Shown here: piece after piece, positions 21,721 to 33,232 of the stretch
Layout of the letters: each line of letters opens with the position of its first letter
How positions within the stretch are numbered: position 1 is the stretch's first letter
NCBI GenBank assembly: GCA_023853785.1
Contig: JAJIRX010000720.1
Coordinates: 1-54,244, forward strand
Length of the DNA stretch: 54,244 nt
Origin: Psilocybe azurescens
Taxonomy: Eukaryota > Basidiomycota > Agaricomycetes > Agaricales > Agrocybaceae
Direction: 5' to 3'
Notes under the pieces: model-generated
Databases searched by the model: none
Told to the model about the DNA's origin: nothing
What the model saw: only the letters and a program-made list of their open reading frames with translations
Position numbers and translations under genes: made by a program

Positions 21721-24065
21721 TCAGAATCGAGTGATATCCCGGCCAAAGATCCCTATGACAGTGTCAGATGGAGTAAATTTAGGCGGTACGATACACAACA
21801 TCCGACTTACAATTTAGGAACCTAGCCACCAACGTCAAAGCATGATAAGTCCTATCGAATACGAGTTAGTGGCGACTGAAACGTACCAATAGGTTGGTAT
21901 GAGTATTCTGAAATGTATTGTTAGATCTATGCTATTGAGTAGGCACTGCCGACTAACTTATTTCTCCAGCTTAATGTCATGGTGAAGTATGCTGACCGCC
22001 ACAACAACCATGCTAAGCGCCCGGTCTCTTTTGCATGAATCCAGTGTTCGTGCCGTCTGCAGCAGGTCTATCGTATATAGCTTTCCTGTAGGGAAGTACC
22101 ATTGAGTTCAGATAGTTCTAGAGGAGACGCAGACTCACCAGTTTCCGATATACGCCAAGCTCCCCTGGTTGATGAATTGGAAAGGTTTCGGATATGGTTT
22201 ATTCTTGGAGAGGCTCTTGAATGTCTTGATAACATATTTTGCCTTTTGAGCGGCAACTGGAGAAGTCCACAGATGAGACACTATAAGAATTAGGACACTT
22301 GTATAGCGGAACTGACCTTGAGCAGTGGCGGGTAAGGGTACGTCCTCTATCCGCGCAGCATCGCCAATGGCCCAGACGTCGGGATTAGGTGCACCGTCCT
22401 TCATGATGATGTTGAGATTATCATCAGTGATTAAACTGTGATCAAAGATAAGTCCGACCATTCAGAATAATCGTTCATAATAGGTCCTGACCTCAGTGTT
22501 TTTGGATCCTTCTTAGCCTCGGAAGAAGCTTTGACAACAGGGTTTGGTGCAAGCCCTGTACTCCAGACGAGTAGGCCAAATGGTACTGCAAAACTTATCA
22601 ACGTTCACGTAGAGATTGATGTATAAAAGATGCTCACCCTCTCCCGTTTCTCTGACAATCAGCTTTCCCTGAACATTATATGAGGATAGATAATGCGAGG
22701 AAGTGATAAATATACGTACCGATTCAATTCGATCGACATGATGCTTGGTGAGGAGAGTTATTCCTTCTTGAGAAAGATGCTTTTCAGTGTACCTGTGCGT
22801 AGGTCAGCGCCCCGTGACATGGCAAATAATGTGAGTTTCGGTTTGTACATACTTCCGTAATGACTGGTCAAACGATCCGAGGATGTTTGGAGCCACATCG
22901 TAGACAGTGATTTTGGCCAATTTTGCAAGCAGAGGATAACGAGCTTTCATGTCAGTGTGAAGGAGATCCCGAAGCTCCGCTGCAAATTCGATGCCAGTTG
23001 GGCCACCGCCTACAAGGAAATAAGACAGCTTCTTATGAGGAATATCACTACTCTTACCGACGATGCAAAAATTCAGTAGATTACGCCGTTGCGTGTCTGT
23101 TAAAAAGGTTGGTTGGCTTGCTCAAAGCATTCAAGGATACGACTCCGAATTTGGCGAGCGTCTTTACATCTTTGAGAAAGTGCGCGTGTTCTTTGACTCC
23201 GGGTATATTGAAGGCTGAAATAGTCGGGTCAGTATTGAACGTGCCATCAGCCGTCTAGTCTTACTCTGTGAATATGCCCCCACGGCTATAACTAGCTTGT
23301 CGTATTCCAACGTGAAAGAAGGTCCTGGATTATGTTTGACGGTGTCCTGGCTTTCCGTAGGTTCAGCCCCAGGTGGCCGGGTTGCAGGCATCTGAATATA
23401 GAACAGGTCAAAAATATCTTTGCATTTGGGACTGAATTACACGGACGCATTTGAGCCGCTTCTGCGTAAAATCTAGGACATGGCCAGGTAAGATCCAATC
23501 ACAAAATATGCCAAATAATATTTTAATTACCGATTTCGTCACACCAAGCTTGGTAGTACGTCTGGAAGAAAGACAAGGTTCAAATTGTGCCTTCAACTCA
23601 AACAATTCCGATTAGACACTTACCGCCTTCGGCGTGTATCGTCTAACCTAACGACTCATCAGATTGAGCAGGTTAATAATCACATAAAAATTAGTTTAAC
23701 TTACGGGCTCTACAGCGCATCGAAGCTCCAAAGTTCCTACTGCCGTGCTTGCCAGCAACGGGGTGAAGTTGAAATAGGTATTGGGTGATATAATTGTTAC
23801 ATCTAGAACGTATTTGAGTTAAGGTCCGCTATCATATGACATTGTCATTATTGAGTGACCGACCCCAATGTTCTTTGTCTAAACCCCGAAGAACATTATA
23901 TCCTCCCCATCCTGACCCCAGAATCACAACACGCTTCTTATGCTGGGATGTTGGATTATACCATCGCGCAGTAGCCTGCAGTACGCGGCTCGCTAATGAC
24001 GGACGAAAGGGCGTGCGCTGCGTGTTGATGATTGGCGACATAAGCGGATGTGAGAAGGGAGCCAT
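21721..24065 (-). CDS. Alternative (rotenone-insensitive) NADH:ubiquinone oxidoreductase, NDE/NDI type
   Basis: Single-subunit type II NADH dehydrogenase of the inner mitochondrial membrane, feeding electrons to ubiquinone without pumping protons. The ATG at 24065 starts a basic, Ser/Arg-rich presequence, then the FAD-binding [18 protein letters not shown] (glycines at about residues 50-55), [34 protein letters not shown], the NADH-binding [67 protein letters not shown] and the amphipathic tail [20 protein letters not shown], ending [10 protein letters not shown] at the stop (21721-21723). About ten introns, GT-AG where checked. One frame break lies near 22018, in RPG-ALAWLL. Whether the enzyme faces the cytosol (NDE) or matrix (NDI) cannot be told from sequence alone. 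Confidence 0.93.
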
Positions 24066-24495
24066 TCGTCAATGTTTCTATGGCCTTTTAAGAGGAAGAA
24101 ATTTTAGTAAGCTATCAACTAGAACGGAAGAATAGGTAAACAAAGCATCGGGGGACACGGGTGCGTAATTAATGGAATGCATCATGTAATCCGGCCATGA
24201 GCAGGTACATTCCGACGAGAGAGGGGCCTCTGAAGCATACGACAGCAGACGGAAGGTGATAAGTGCATCAGACTGCCAGATGCATTTCATTATTGGTATT
24301 GGATAACGGACCAGACCTCCGTAGTTTCGAACTCCCAATGCCCGACGCCGAAATGGGTGAAAGCCAATTACAAGAAAAGACTTACTCCGAACTGGACTTG
24401 AGTACCACTAGTCGCAAGACCAGGCCGGAGAGTGCTGTCCAATAGAGAGTCTGTGAAGCAACACGGCTTTGAATAGCAGATAAGGAAGTACTAAT

Positions 24496-25047
24496 GATCG
24501 GAGGTGCAGTGCATCCCAGTGCATCCTGAAAAAACAAAAAAGATAAAAGATTGTAGCGCTGCTTCAACCATGACGTCATCGACGATCGTCTGTAGGGCAT
24601 GCTTTAAGTTTGAGACAGCCCTCAGAGCCAGAAAAAATTGATGTTGGCCGTGAAGGACGCCTCTGCAATGAGCGATGTGCGGGCGTTTGATACCTCGTTC
24701 CGAGATCCTCCGACGGCATTTGTCGACCAATTAGGCTGAGTGATTCTTTTAGTAAGGATCTCTTCATCCAATGATATTCCTCTGTTTCGTGCCGGGTAGC
24801 CCTTGGTCGAGATAAAATGTTCGTGGGAATGCGGTGCAGTGCTGGAGATGATTGTAAAGTAGGTCCAAGTCAAAACCAAGTCACGAAGGTTCCGCGGCAA
24901 CTTTGTGATTGCCGGAGTAAACGACGAACTCAACAACGCACTCCATTTTAGTTGCGTTCGGAGCAAGTAAGAAGGATAAAGGTATGTTTGGGCTGGATCG
25001 GTCGGCCGAAGACATTTCAACTCGGAATCATTGTCTCGATCGTTCAT
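24496..25047 (-). CDS. Hypothetical protein, possible exon pair
   Basis: A 141-codon open frame from the ATG at 25047 (MNDRDNDSELKCLRPTDPAQ...) contains YLLRTQLKWSALLSSSFTPA and LRDLVLTWTYFTIISS and closes at 24622. An overlapping frame continues it as LALRAVSNLKHALQTIVDDV down to about 24496, and a third stretch near 24390-24490 reads STSLSAIQSRVASQTLYWTA. The length and the way adjoining frames carry on suggest a real gene broken by a frame shift and introns. I recognise no domain. It is upstream of, and on the same strand as, the NADH dehydrogenase. Confidence 0.33.
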
Positions 25048-26686
25048 GAATAACTCCGGAGATACAATATCTGTCTTTAAGATGCAGATGATAAGCGTTC
25101 TTCTGCTAGATGCTAAAGAATAGCTAATGCATAGATGTTCTTAGAAACATGGTAAAGAATAGTGCTGCATCTTTCGCTGTTTAAAACATGCAAAAGGGCC
25201 GGCCGTCCAGCAGGAGAATCGTACTGAGAACAAAGACACGGGGTTCTATTTGACACTTTTGAGCGACCACTATTTCCTAGGAGTCCGGAGAGTTCAAAAT
25301 GGACGTGAATGATCGTGGCCGTAGATATGTAGCCAAGGTAAGAATAAGGTAATGTCGGCACCGAGGAGGGCTACATCAACTCTCCGCTTTGCGCCAAATC
25401 AAAAATAGTTGAACCATGTAATGTGTTGAGGGAGGAACGTTCACGCGATTTGCACAGACCAATAAATATGCGGAGGACAGTGGTAAAGTTCAACGACTCT
25501 CAGATGAAGGAATTGTTCAGTTGATTGAGGTCGTGATAATTAGAGCAATGCATCTAATTCCCATTGAAGGATACTCGTTCCCATTTCAGGAGGCAAGGTG
25601 AGGCGCCAATATCAATATGTTCGTGCCATCATTCCGAGTGTATACTATCGATTTCGCATTGGTGGATCAATGAGATTAGGCAGTACTGGGTAAGAAACGT
25701 AATTGACCAACCAATAGCAAAGATTCTGCTGCTAACCGGAGTACATTGAATTTCCATGATTGGGGAAAGAAAACCGGGGCCGCAGAAACAGCTCATACAG
25801 GCTGTGAAATGAGACCATTCCGGAATTTCAGAAATACTACGGAGTCATATACATACTCCCGCTGCATAACGAGACTTGTTTGTTCAGACCGAAGTTTCCA
25901 TATTTACAGACCGTTGCCTGGCTTTGTTGAATACCAGTCGTAAGTAGAGATCAATACGACAGCCATTGGCGAAAAATAAGGCGAAAGGTAATTCTCGAGA
26001 CAGCAGGGCAGGGGCGTGCGCCGAGTATTCCAAAACGTTGCACTCGACTGGAGGCCTAGTCGAGGCATGGGCATGAAGAGACGGATTCCCAGTCGAAGAG
26101 ACAGACTTCGGAGAATCACAAGTGGTATCTACATCCGAACCAGAACAGTAGTAAGAAAACCCTGGTGAGTAGCGATCATGGTCACTGGTGTGGCGCGGGA
26201 TGTTGAGGCACTAAAAGAGCCATTAGGTCCGCTATACACTGAGAATTTGAAGAGGATTTAGCATGGATAGGGTGGTGTTGAATCGTTCAAAACTGTTAAC
26301 TTGTTGGCGTGAAAAACAGGTTGTTCAAAGGTGGGAAAACACGGCATTCTGGCAGTATCCGGCAAGTTGCGGTCCTGAAATGGTCTCGATCACCCCATTT
26401 TTGCGGACTTCCTTTGTCCTTGAATTCGATATCATGAAACAGGTGAATAACCTCTATGCATGTTTTTGAACGATTAAACTAAACGAATCTCTCCATCCTG
26501 TGTATTATTTCCCGTGCGAGGACATACATCAATTGTAACGTTCATCTCACGCCAAATAGTTACACAACCTGTATAACTGACGTCAATGATGATAGGTGGA
26601 GTACCAATCCACCGATTTATAGCCCGGAGGAATTATCCTGCTCTCCTTCAACTTCAAAACTCCTTTATTTGACCAGTTTTCCAGCT
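25048..26686. other. Gap without supported gene
   Basis: A minus-strand frame 25113-25361 (PYSYLGYISTATIIHVHFEL...) might belong to the hypothetical gene beside it; its nominal start is not traceable. The last 200 bp should be the promoter of the alpha/beta hydrolase. I see no repeats or RNA genes. Confidence 0.4.
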
Positions 26687-28370
26687 ATGATTTACGACCA
26701 AAACCCACCATACCCTCACTACGACCATCTTCCCTACGCAAAGGAGCCTTGGAAATCAATCTATGTTTTCTATCGCCTATTCACCACTCTCGCATTAGTT
26801 CCAGTCTGGGTTACTTATTATTCCATCTTGCCTAAGCGTTACCGACCTCGTGCATCATGGAACCTGCGGCAAATTGTGAACGTCAATTTCACTCGACGTA
26901 TCTTCAAAGTCACCGAAGTTGCTGGTGTAACATGGGGCACTCGAGATCCTACTGTGGCCCCAGACAAATCCAGTCTAAAGGAGACGCGATTTGAGTGGGT
27001 AGAACCTCTCCCCAGTCAGTTTCCAGACAGGCATAGTGAAGGATACCGTTCCTTTCACGCGTGTTGGCTGTTACATATGGCCCAAGGAAGCTCATCCCGC
27101 CATCCAAAAAGTAAGAAAGACCGAGGACAATCAGCATCTGATTTCGAGCCTGGACCTGGAAACAGGGAAATGAGGATGTCCCGCTGGTTGGAATATTCAT
27201 GCATGGTGGAGGTTATTGCCACATGTCTGCACATGAAAGTAGTCGAACGTCGAGGATACCCAGAAATCTAGTTAAGGTATGGGTAAATTTCCCTTTCATG
27301 ACGTCATAGCACCTTAATATCTTGTTTCCATTAGAGGAAGATACTGCAAGAGGTCTACGCAGTCGAATATCGCTTACTACAACACGCTCCATTTCCTGCG
27401 GTCGTCCAAGACGCCGCAGCAGTCTATGCCCATGTCGTGGAGCAATACGGTATCAAACACTCTAAATGCAAAATTATTCTGATTGGCGATAGTTCGGGAG
27501 GCAACCTAGTGCTTTCATTGGCTCGTTGGCTCAGAGATGAAGGCCATTTGCCTCTACCTCATGGACTTCTCCTGCTATCTGTGAGTCTTAATTCAACATA
27601 AAGAGATTTCTATACGTCTCATACCTGTTTCAGCCATCTTGTGATACATCCCATGCCCTCCCTGAAACCCTTTCTTCATATATCCCCCGTCCAAACCAAT
27701 TCACGGACTATCTGGTTGATACCCCAGAACCACGAGCTTTGCTCCAGCGAACCTTCCTCGGGTTCAAATATCACGTGGATGCACCCAGTATCGAAGAAGA
27801 AAGACGTCTTATGGAAGTCGTACATTCCGAATACGTCTCCCCTTGTTCTCCCATTGTCCTTAAAAGATGGGGACACGAATTGAAACAAGACCCTGAAGGA
27901 GAGCACGAAGCCCGCTTTACGCGGCATATCTTCAAGCGACTCCCCACCGACCTGCGCAATACACGCGCACCCGAGAATCTGAATGTCGTCACCGCTCAAG
28001 TATCAGTGGACGGGGATAACCCATACCACAAATCATGTCGCTTCCCCAAACTTTTTGGCGATTTCCCGCGGACACTCGTCGTCTGTGGGGATGCGGAGAG
28101 ACTAGTGAGAGAAGTGAGAAGTTTGGTCGCAGCCATGACTGCGGATGGTGTAGATCTGCAGGTACATTGGGCACGCGACGCGTGTCATGACCCTTGATGT
28201 TGAGCGAGTTTTGGTGGGATCGGACAGTACTGGAGGAAATTTGGCAGGCTGTGAAAGGATGGGCAAAGGGCTTCGAGGGATCTGATGTAAACAACAAGTA
28301 CAGGGACAATAGTTTGGATCCCAATCCCGAAGTTGCCGCTGCTCTTAAAGCGGGTACTCTGGAGACTTGA
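26687..28370 (+). CDS. Alpha/beta hydrolase, hormone-sensitive-lipase (HGGG) family
   Basis: Carboxylesterase or lipase-like enzyme of the HSL family. From MIYDQNPPYPHYDHLPYAKE a hydrophobic segment follows (YRLFTTLALVPVWVTYYS, possible membrane anchor). The oxyanion-hole motif is GIFMHGGGYCHMSAHES, the nucleophile elbow is ILIGDSSGGNLVLSLARWL, the acid is in TLVVCGDAERL and the histidine in HWARDACHD, so the full Ser-Asp-His triad is present. Introns fall after LVK (near 27275-27335) and after HGLLLLS (near 27580-27633). The stop is at 28368-28370. Two frame breaks precede HGGG: near 27020 (before TGIVKDTVPFTRVGCYIWP) and near 27170 (ETG-NEDVPLVGIF), and another follows DACHD near 28192. The substrate is unknown. 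The large intact catalytic core argues for a working gene in the organism. Confidence 0.87.
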
Positions 28371-28678
28371 ATATATATTCTAGATCTTTATATTACTTAT
28401 GACAGAAGTTCCTTTTTCCATATGTCTCAACTTTCAGTAATACAGATGAGCTTTTGATAGCTGACTGCGTATGCGACATGGATGATTTTGAACTGCTCGT
28501 TAAGGTCGTACCTCTAGCCTTTCTGTGTGACAATGTCTATTTCGTAACGGTGAAGTATCGCGTCTTAAGTACCTCCTGATTTGCTCCACACGTCAATCAG
28601 GGCGCCTGTGCTTCGGGTTTTGCGGCTGCACGGCGTTTAGCAAAGAGCCCAAGCCCATCTTACTCACATCGCGTAGGT
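28371..28678. other. Spacer after the alpha/beta hydrolase
   Basis: 3' flank of the hydrolase. No gene seen. Confidence 0.4.
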
Positions 28679-28703
28679 CTTATCTGATAACTCTGGATCC
28701 TCA
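28679..28703 (+). repeat. 25-bp direct repeat, copy 1
   Basis: Begins TCTTATCTGATAACTCTGG and ends ATCCTC. It matches copy 2 at 28772-28796 with one mismatch. The core TTATCTGATAA is itself palindromic and holds a GATA site on each strand. Confidence 0.75.
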
Positions 28704-28771
28704 GAGTCATGCTTGACGTCGAAAGGACACTCTGTGGTCACCGAACGCAATACTTATATGGCTTTCGATCA

Positions 28772-28796
28772 TCTTATCTGATAACTCTAGATCCTC
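28772..28796 (+). repeat. 25-bp direct repeat, copy 2
   Basis: Same as copy 1 except A for G in CTCTAGATC. The two copies are 93 bp apart, start to start, and lie 240-360 bp upstream of the arrestin-like start codon. Confidence 0.75.
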
Positions 28797-28975
28797 TCCG
28801 GTATCAATTCCTAGTACATAACGTACTACTCCTTCGCTATTCATTTTAATATGCCTGAGCCTGTCAGCACAGTCAGCAGGAACGCAATTCCGAACAGCCG
28901 GTTTCCAAAGTATTCATTAGGGATCGATGCACATTCTGGTAGTGACTCATGCCAATGATTTCGCCTGCGGCAAAG

Positions 28976-28983
28976 TATAAATA
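28976..28983 (+). promoter_or_regulatory. TATA box of the arrestin-like gene
   Basis: TATAAATA, 61 nt before the ATG at 29037. Confidence 0.5.
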
Positions 28984-29036
28984 CGATGCCAGAAAACAAC
29001 ACTCATTAGGCCCATCCATTTGCGCCTGCATAACCA

Positions 29037-30596
29037 ATGGACTACGAAAACATCGCGACATCATCAGAGTTACCCAGTTACTCCCCATCGACACCTTCAC
29101 CAGATTATTCCTATGAACTTTCCTCCGGCGAGAGGTTGCTTGAGAATACACCGCATCGGTTGCAAATGTCGCGGCCTTCTGCATTATACATCAGGAAGGA
29201 AGGCGCGACTACTGTCATATTGAACGATCAAGAAGAAGGCACCACCATTCCCAGATATGGCCGACAAGGAATAATAAGTGGTAGCTTATGCTTTGAGCAA
29301 AGTGACAACATCGTCGAGGTGACTGTGAAGGTATGCCTTTTCCATTCATTCGCTGTTCTAGACCATACACAACAATGAGTTTTTAGATTAAAGGAAGTAT
29401 GGACATCTTCGTGTCGGAGGGTGGTGCTAAGTCGATTACGGTGTTCGACGTCAGTTATCCTTTATGGTCGCAGACCTCGGTGGAATCACAACCATCCATT
29501 TGCCCGGCTCAGATTATATTTTCATACGTCTTACCGACGACCTTCACTGCAGAGGATGACAGAGTATTGCCTATACCTCCAACCTATAATTCACCGCACC
29601 TTTACTTGGCTGGTCCATTTGCAAGATCTTCCTACGTGCTACAGATTATTATCAAGCGCCCTCGTCATCCCAAGGTCGCTATTTGGCCAAAGACTCAACA
29701 GTTCGTTACCCCTTCTTACCTTTACGAATGGTTTGATTCAATTCACAGCCTTTGTCAGAATCTCTATTCCGTTCCATTATGTACCCAGGACACGAGCACA
29801 TCGGCCCATTATTCCATTCTCATCCTTTCTTTCTTCCATTAAAAGTGCTCCAGAGGAGTGGTACCAAGTGGTCGCACAGCTTACCAGTAGAAGTGGAGGG
29901 ACGACAAAAGATCCACTACATAGTCTTGTCAGTGCACGAATGGATACCATTTCCTTTAACTTGCTGACTATGAGCTTTGAAATCAGTTATTCGTGCCTAG
30001 CCATCGCGTGTATGGGTTATTAGACACGATCCCTTTCCACGTTCAGTTAACAGGAGATGTGCATGCGCTTCAAGAACTTTTCCTTAGTGGGCAGGAGCCT
30101 GTGCGTGTACAGTCATCCTCAGAATCTCAAAATACCAACATTTCCGACATATCACTGGATGAGCATATACGGCTCGAGGTTTCTTTGTTGCGCCAAGTAG
30201 CCGTTTCTTACAAAGGGTCAAAGTCGTGGGAAGACTCAATTATCGGAAAAGGAACTATATGGCCGAAACCGCCACATGCGAGCGACAATTGCAAGTCAAA
30301 AGCTGAATGCATGGATCATGTTGACTGGGAGGGTGAGTTACGATGCAAAGAAACCATCACTGTTGGGGGATTCGACGCTACAAACATTCATGTAAAAGTG
30401 GGTCTTCCGCTCTTTCATCAGCAGAGACCCCCTATTGGACTGACTATATGCGTCTTGCCAGGATTTTGTTATACTAAAGATTCTTCCGAGTAAATCTAAG
30501 TCGCCCATTCAAGCGCTACGGATTACGGTGCCAGTTAGATTAGTGACAGATTCTTGCGACGTCGCAGGAATTGGATTAAATTACCCTGCTCTGTAG
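29037..30596 (+). CDS. Arrestin-like N-terminal domain protein
   Basis: Arrestin-fold adaptors in fungi (alpha-arrestins/ART) typically guide ubiquitination and endocytosis of plasma-membrane transporters. MDYENIATSSELPSYSPSTP is a Ser/Pro-rich start with a PSY motif. The beta-sandwich follows: ATTVILNDQEEGTTIPRYGR, VEVTVKIKGSMDIFVSEGG, CPAQIIFSYVLPTTF, PHLYLAGPFARSSYVLQIII, HRPIIPFSSFLSSIKSAPEE, HRVYGLLDTIPFHVQLTGDV, IRLEVSLLRQVAVSYKGSKS and a final VPVRLVTDSCDVAGIGLNYP ending at the TAG, 30594-30596. Four GT-AG introns (after VTVK, TQ, HSL and HVK) keep one frame throughout, with no break. I see no PPxY motif, so direct Rsp5 binding is not indicated. It converges with Con-6. Confidence 0.82.
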
Positions 30597-30962
30597 TTCC
30601 AGTTTTGGTGGATCATGTATCGCCCTTCGTGATATCCTATGTTTTGTACAGGTACACTATTATCCCTGTGTGGGTAGTTGGCCAAGGAGCTCATGACTTG
30701 TTCTCTGCCATCAGATTCGGCGCGTTCTGCACTGCAAGCAGCGGCCCGGTATGCCGATGTTGTCATTTTCTCATTGATGGGCTTATTCGTTCCACCACTT
30801 GGTGACGTCCTGTCTGTACCTTTGCAAATACTTCGCTCTTAAGGGGCTTCAAACGTTCCAACTTCAAATCGCAATACATTCGACACATCAAAATATCGTC
30901 CTCTACCCAACCTCTGCCTGTCAACATCGGCCCCAAGACTTACGCGATCGCTGTAGCAGCCA

Positions 30963-31502
30963 TTAGAGCGCATCGTTATCATTCAAAACATCTTTTGCAT
31001 GATCTTTGGCCGCATCTGAAACCCTTGGATCTGCAATAGATTCGCGTCAAAACAAATAATAATGTGCGATTGCGAACGTACTGTTGAGTGTAGCTTTATA
31101 ACCTCCAAGGCGATGGTGCTCGGTCTTCTCACTGTCACGATTGAGAGATGCGTTAGCAGATGGCTCATAATTACCATCGTCAAGATCGTACTCTACTGTA
31201 GAACCAGAACCACCAGTTGCCGCTAATACCGTGTAAGTAATTAATCCAGCGAAGCGTTGGGAATGCTTACCGGAAGAGGAACTTCCCTTTGCATTTCGGG
31301 AAGACAGCTCGCTCTCGATGTCCACCCCCATTTCACTGAGACGTTCGCGGGCACGATGTTTAGCTTCTTCGGAGACCGACGGATTGTGTACGGTGGCTTT
31401 GAGACCGGCAGCAACACGCTCTGGGTTCTTGATGTTATCTAAAACGTCCTCATATCAACCTCAATCCTGTAGAAGATGGACGAAAACGAACTCACCAGAC
31501 AT
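30963..31502 (-). CDS. con-6: Conidiation-specific protein 6 (Con-6) family
   Basis: Small hydrophilic protein of the Con-6 family, first known from Neurospora conidia and common in basidiomycetes; abundant in spores and stress states, with no known enzymatic role. Four exons give 127 residues: a 7-nt first exon (31496-31502), then the first Con-6 repeat, NPERVAAGLKATVHNPSVSE followed by EAKHRARERLSEMG; a spacer rich in Ser, Gly and Asp; and the second repeat, HRLGGYKATLNNPRVSDAAK with DHAKDVLNDNDAL at the end. Splice sites are GT-AG and the frame is intact. The spacer between the repeats is longer than in minimal family members. Confidence 0.87.
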
Positions 31503-31925
31503 TGCAGTTTGGTGGGATGTGCGAAATAAGGGAAAGAAAGGGCAACTTATACAGATTGCCTCGATTTTATTCGTGCCGCTGGCTCACACTCCGTTTCTCC
31601 TATAAGCTCCACTTCTCAGATGTCTTGGGATCCTGATGTCGGTCATCTCGATCTCTGCTTGCACGGGCTCACATCGTACATCTTACCTTGAGGTTGTTTC
31701 ATGCTCGGTCATGGAATGATCGATATTAACGAAAAATGATATCCGCTTAAAACCTTCCGATGACTCTGCATGGAAGTACCGCGGACAATCATAGATGAAA
31801 ATATGTAAGCAGAAATCTTGCTTTCGATGCTTTCAACGCAAGCTTAAAGATAAACATCAAATACAACTAATTTCTTCACGATTTGATTAGTTTAGAACTT
31901 GGTTGAAAATGGACGACAATGAATT
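31503..31925. other. Spacer upstream of Con-6
   Basis: About 420 bp holding the Con-6 promoter and the 3' end of the next minus-strand gene. No other feature seen. Confidence 0.4.
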
Positions 31926-32334
31926 TCAGTCCAGAGAATCTTGGATCTTATCTGCTATAGCAGCGGTATGATTGGACTCGTTATCGGTTTGACTAGCCGT
32001 GGAAGCTTCTATGCTTTCCGCCATATTTTGAACATGGTGCAGATGGTCGACATGTGCCGGTCGGGCTTAAATATTTCAAAGACATCAGCAAGAATGAGGA
32101 TTGAAAGCCGAGGGGAAGTCAGAAATTGGATTTCGAGATCACATACCATTTCCTTTCTCGATAACGTCAGGTTGTCGTTGCTCAAATTTCTTCATTATCG
32201 TAGCGTCGTCGACTAAAGACTGTGGTTCTTTCATATCACTAGTTTGATTGGGATCGACTCTATTGTCTATGGTTCGCATAATTAGTAGCCGTATTCAATA
32301 ATTAGCCTCAATAACAATACGCACGAGTAGACAT
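31926..32334 (-). CDS. Small hydrophilic protein, unknown function
   Basis: Three exons on the minus strand give 89 residues with no frame break. The 10-nt first exon (32325-32334) encodes MST plus one base. Later parts read DATIMKKFEQRQPDVIEKGN and, after a second GT-AG intron, HVDHLHHVQNMAESIEASTA, ending ADKIQDSLD with a TGA at 31926-31928. Charged, Gln- and His-rich and probably disordered or helical, with no signal peptide or membrane segment. I do not recognise the family. Its layout is like Con-6 on one side and the 108-residue gene on the other, which suggests a shared setting (spore or stress) without proving it. Confidence 0.65.
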
Positions 32335-32796
32335 GATGTTTAGACGATGAACGTTCGTTGAAAAAGAAGATGCCAACGCGATGAAAAATAAAATGAGAGA
32401 GCCTGGGATCTGTGGTGTCTCTAAAGTCTAAGACTCAATAGGATACACAATTCACGTTTATCCGAGACTTAAATCCTTCCGCACAGTAGCAAAAATTGCA
32501 TCGTTAAGCGTTAAACGGGTCATAAAACAACTAGTATTCAAGATAACATGTAATTGATTACGATAAAGTTTCATCAGAAATGGAGGAATAGATTCATATC
32601 TTGTAGGATTCTCATATTTCTTGAACCCGTATACCTCAAATCTTGGAAACAGACTATCCCATGAAGCTGCTATGAAGCTCCGATTCCTCGCTGGGAAGAT
32701 TGTATTCTGCTTTCATCTTGGCCGTTCCTCTGGCTTTATGATCTGAAGCAGCGATAACGTCAAAATTCGTATTGCAATTGACGGGACTGTACTCAC

Positions 32797-33232
32797 TCAT
32801 TTTGACGCTTTGGCGATTAGCAGCGGGTTGATTAGCTCTAGGCCCCGTCGATGTGTGTTCGTCTTCCCCATGGCGAAACGTTCAAAGGCTTCGTCGTTAT
32901 GGTAGATATTGCTCCCCTCACTTCCCGCTTCCTCTGCTCCGCGCATGCGATGCTTGTGGTTATGAGGGGGAGGTTCTGATATGATTATCAAAACCTCGAG
33001 GACTCGGAGACTAGGAAGTATATCGCATACCTTTGGAATGCTTGAGGGAGTCAAGCTTGGCCTTGGCTATCTGTTGCTCCAATCTAGATGATCCAGGGTC
33101 TTGCATGGTGCGTTCGAGACATTCAATCTCTCGTTGCTCTTCGTCGCTGAATTGTGCGTATTGACCTGAAGGACGATATATTCAATGAATGATGGTTTAA
33201 AAGTGTGATGAATACGCACGCTCTGAGGACAT
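32797..33232 (-). CDS. Small charged protein, unknown function
   Basis: Three exons give 108 residues with a clean frame. Exon 1 is 13 nt (33220-33232, MSSE plus one base), followed by a 54-nt intron. Exon 2 is an acidic helical stretch, QFSDEEQREIECLERTMQDP then LEQQIAKAKLDSLKHSK. Exon 3 has a His/Arg-rich part and EEAGSEGSNIYHNDEAFERF, ending LELINPLLIAKASK at the TGA 32797-32799. No known domain. The first intron begins GTGCGTATT, the same nine bases as the first intron of the 89-residue gene. Confidence 0.65.
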
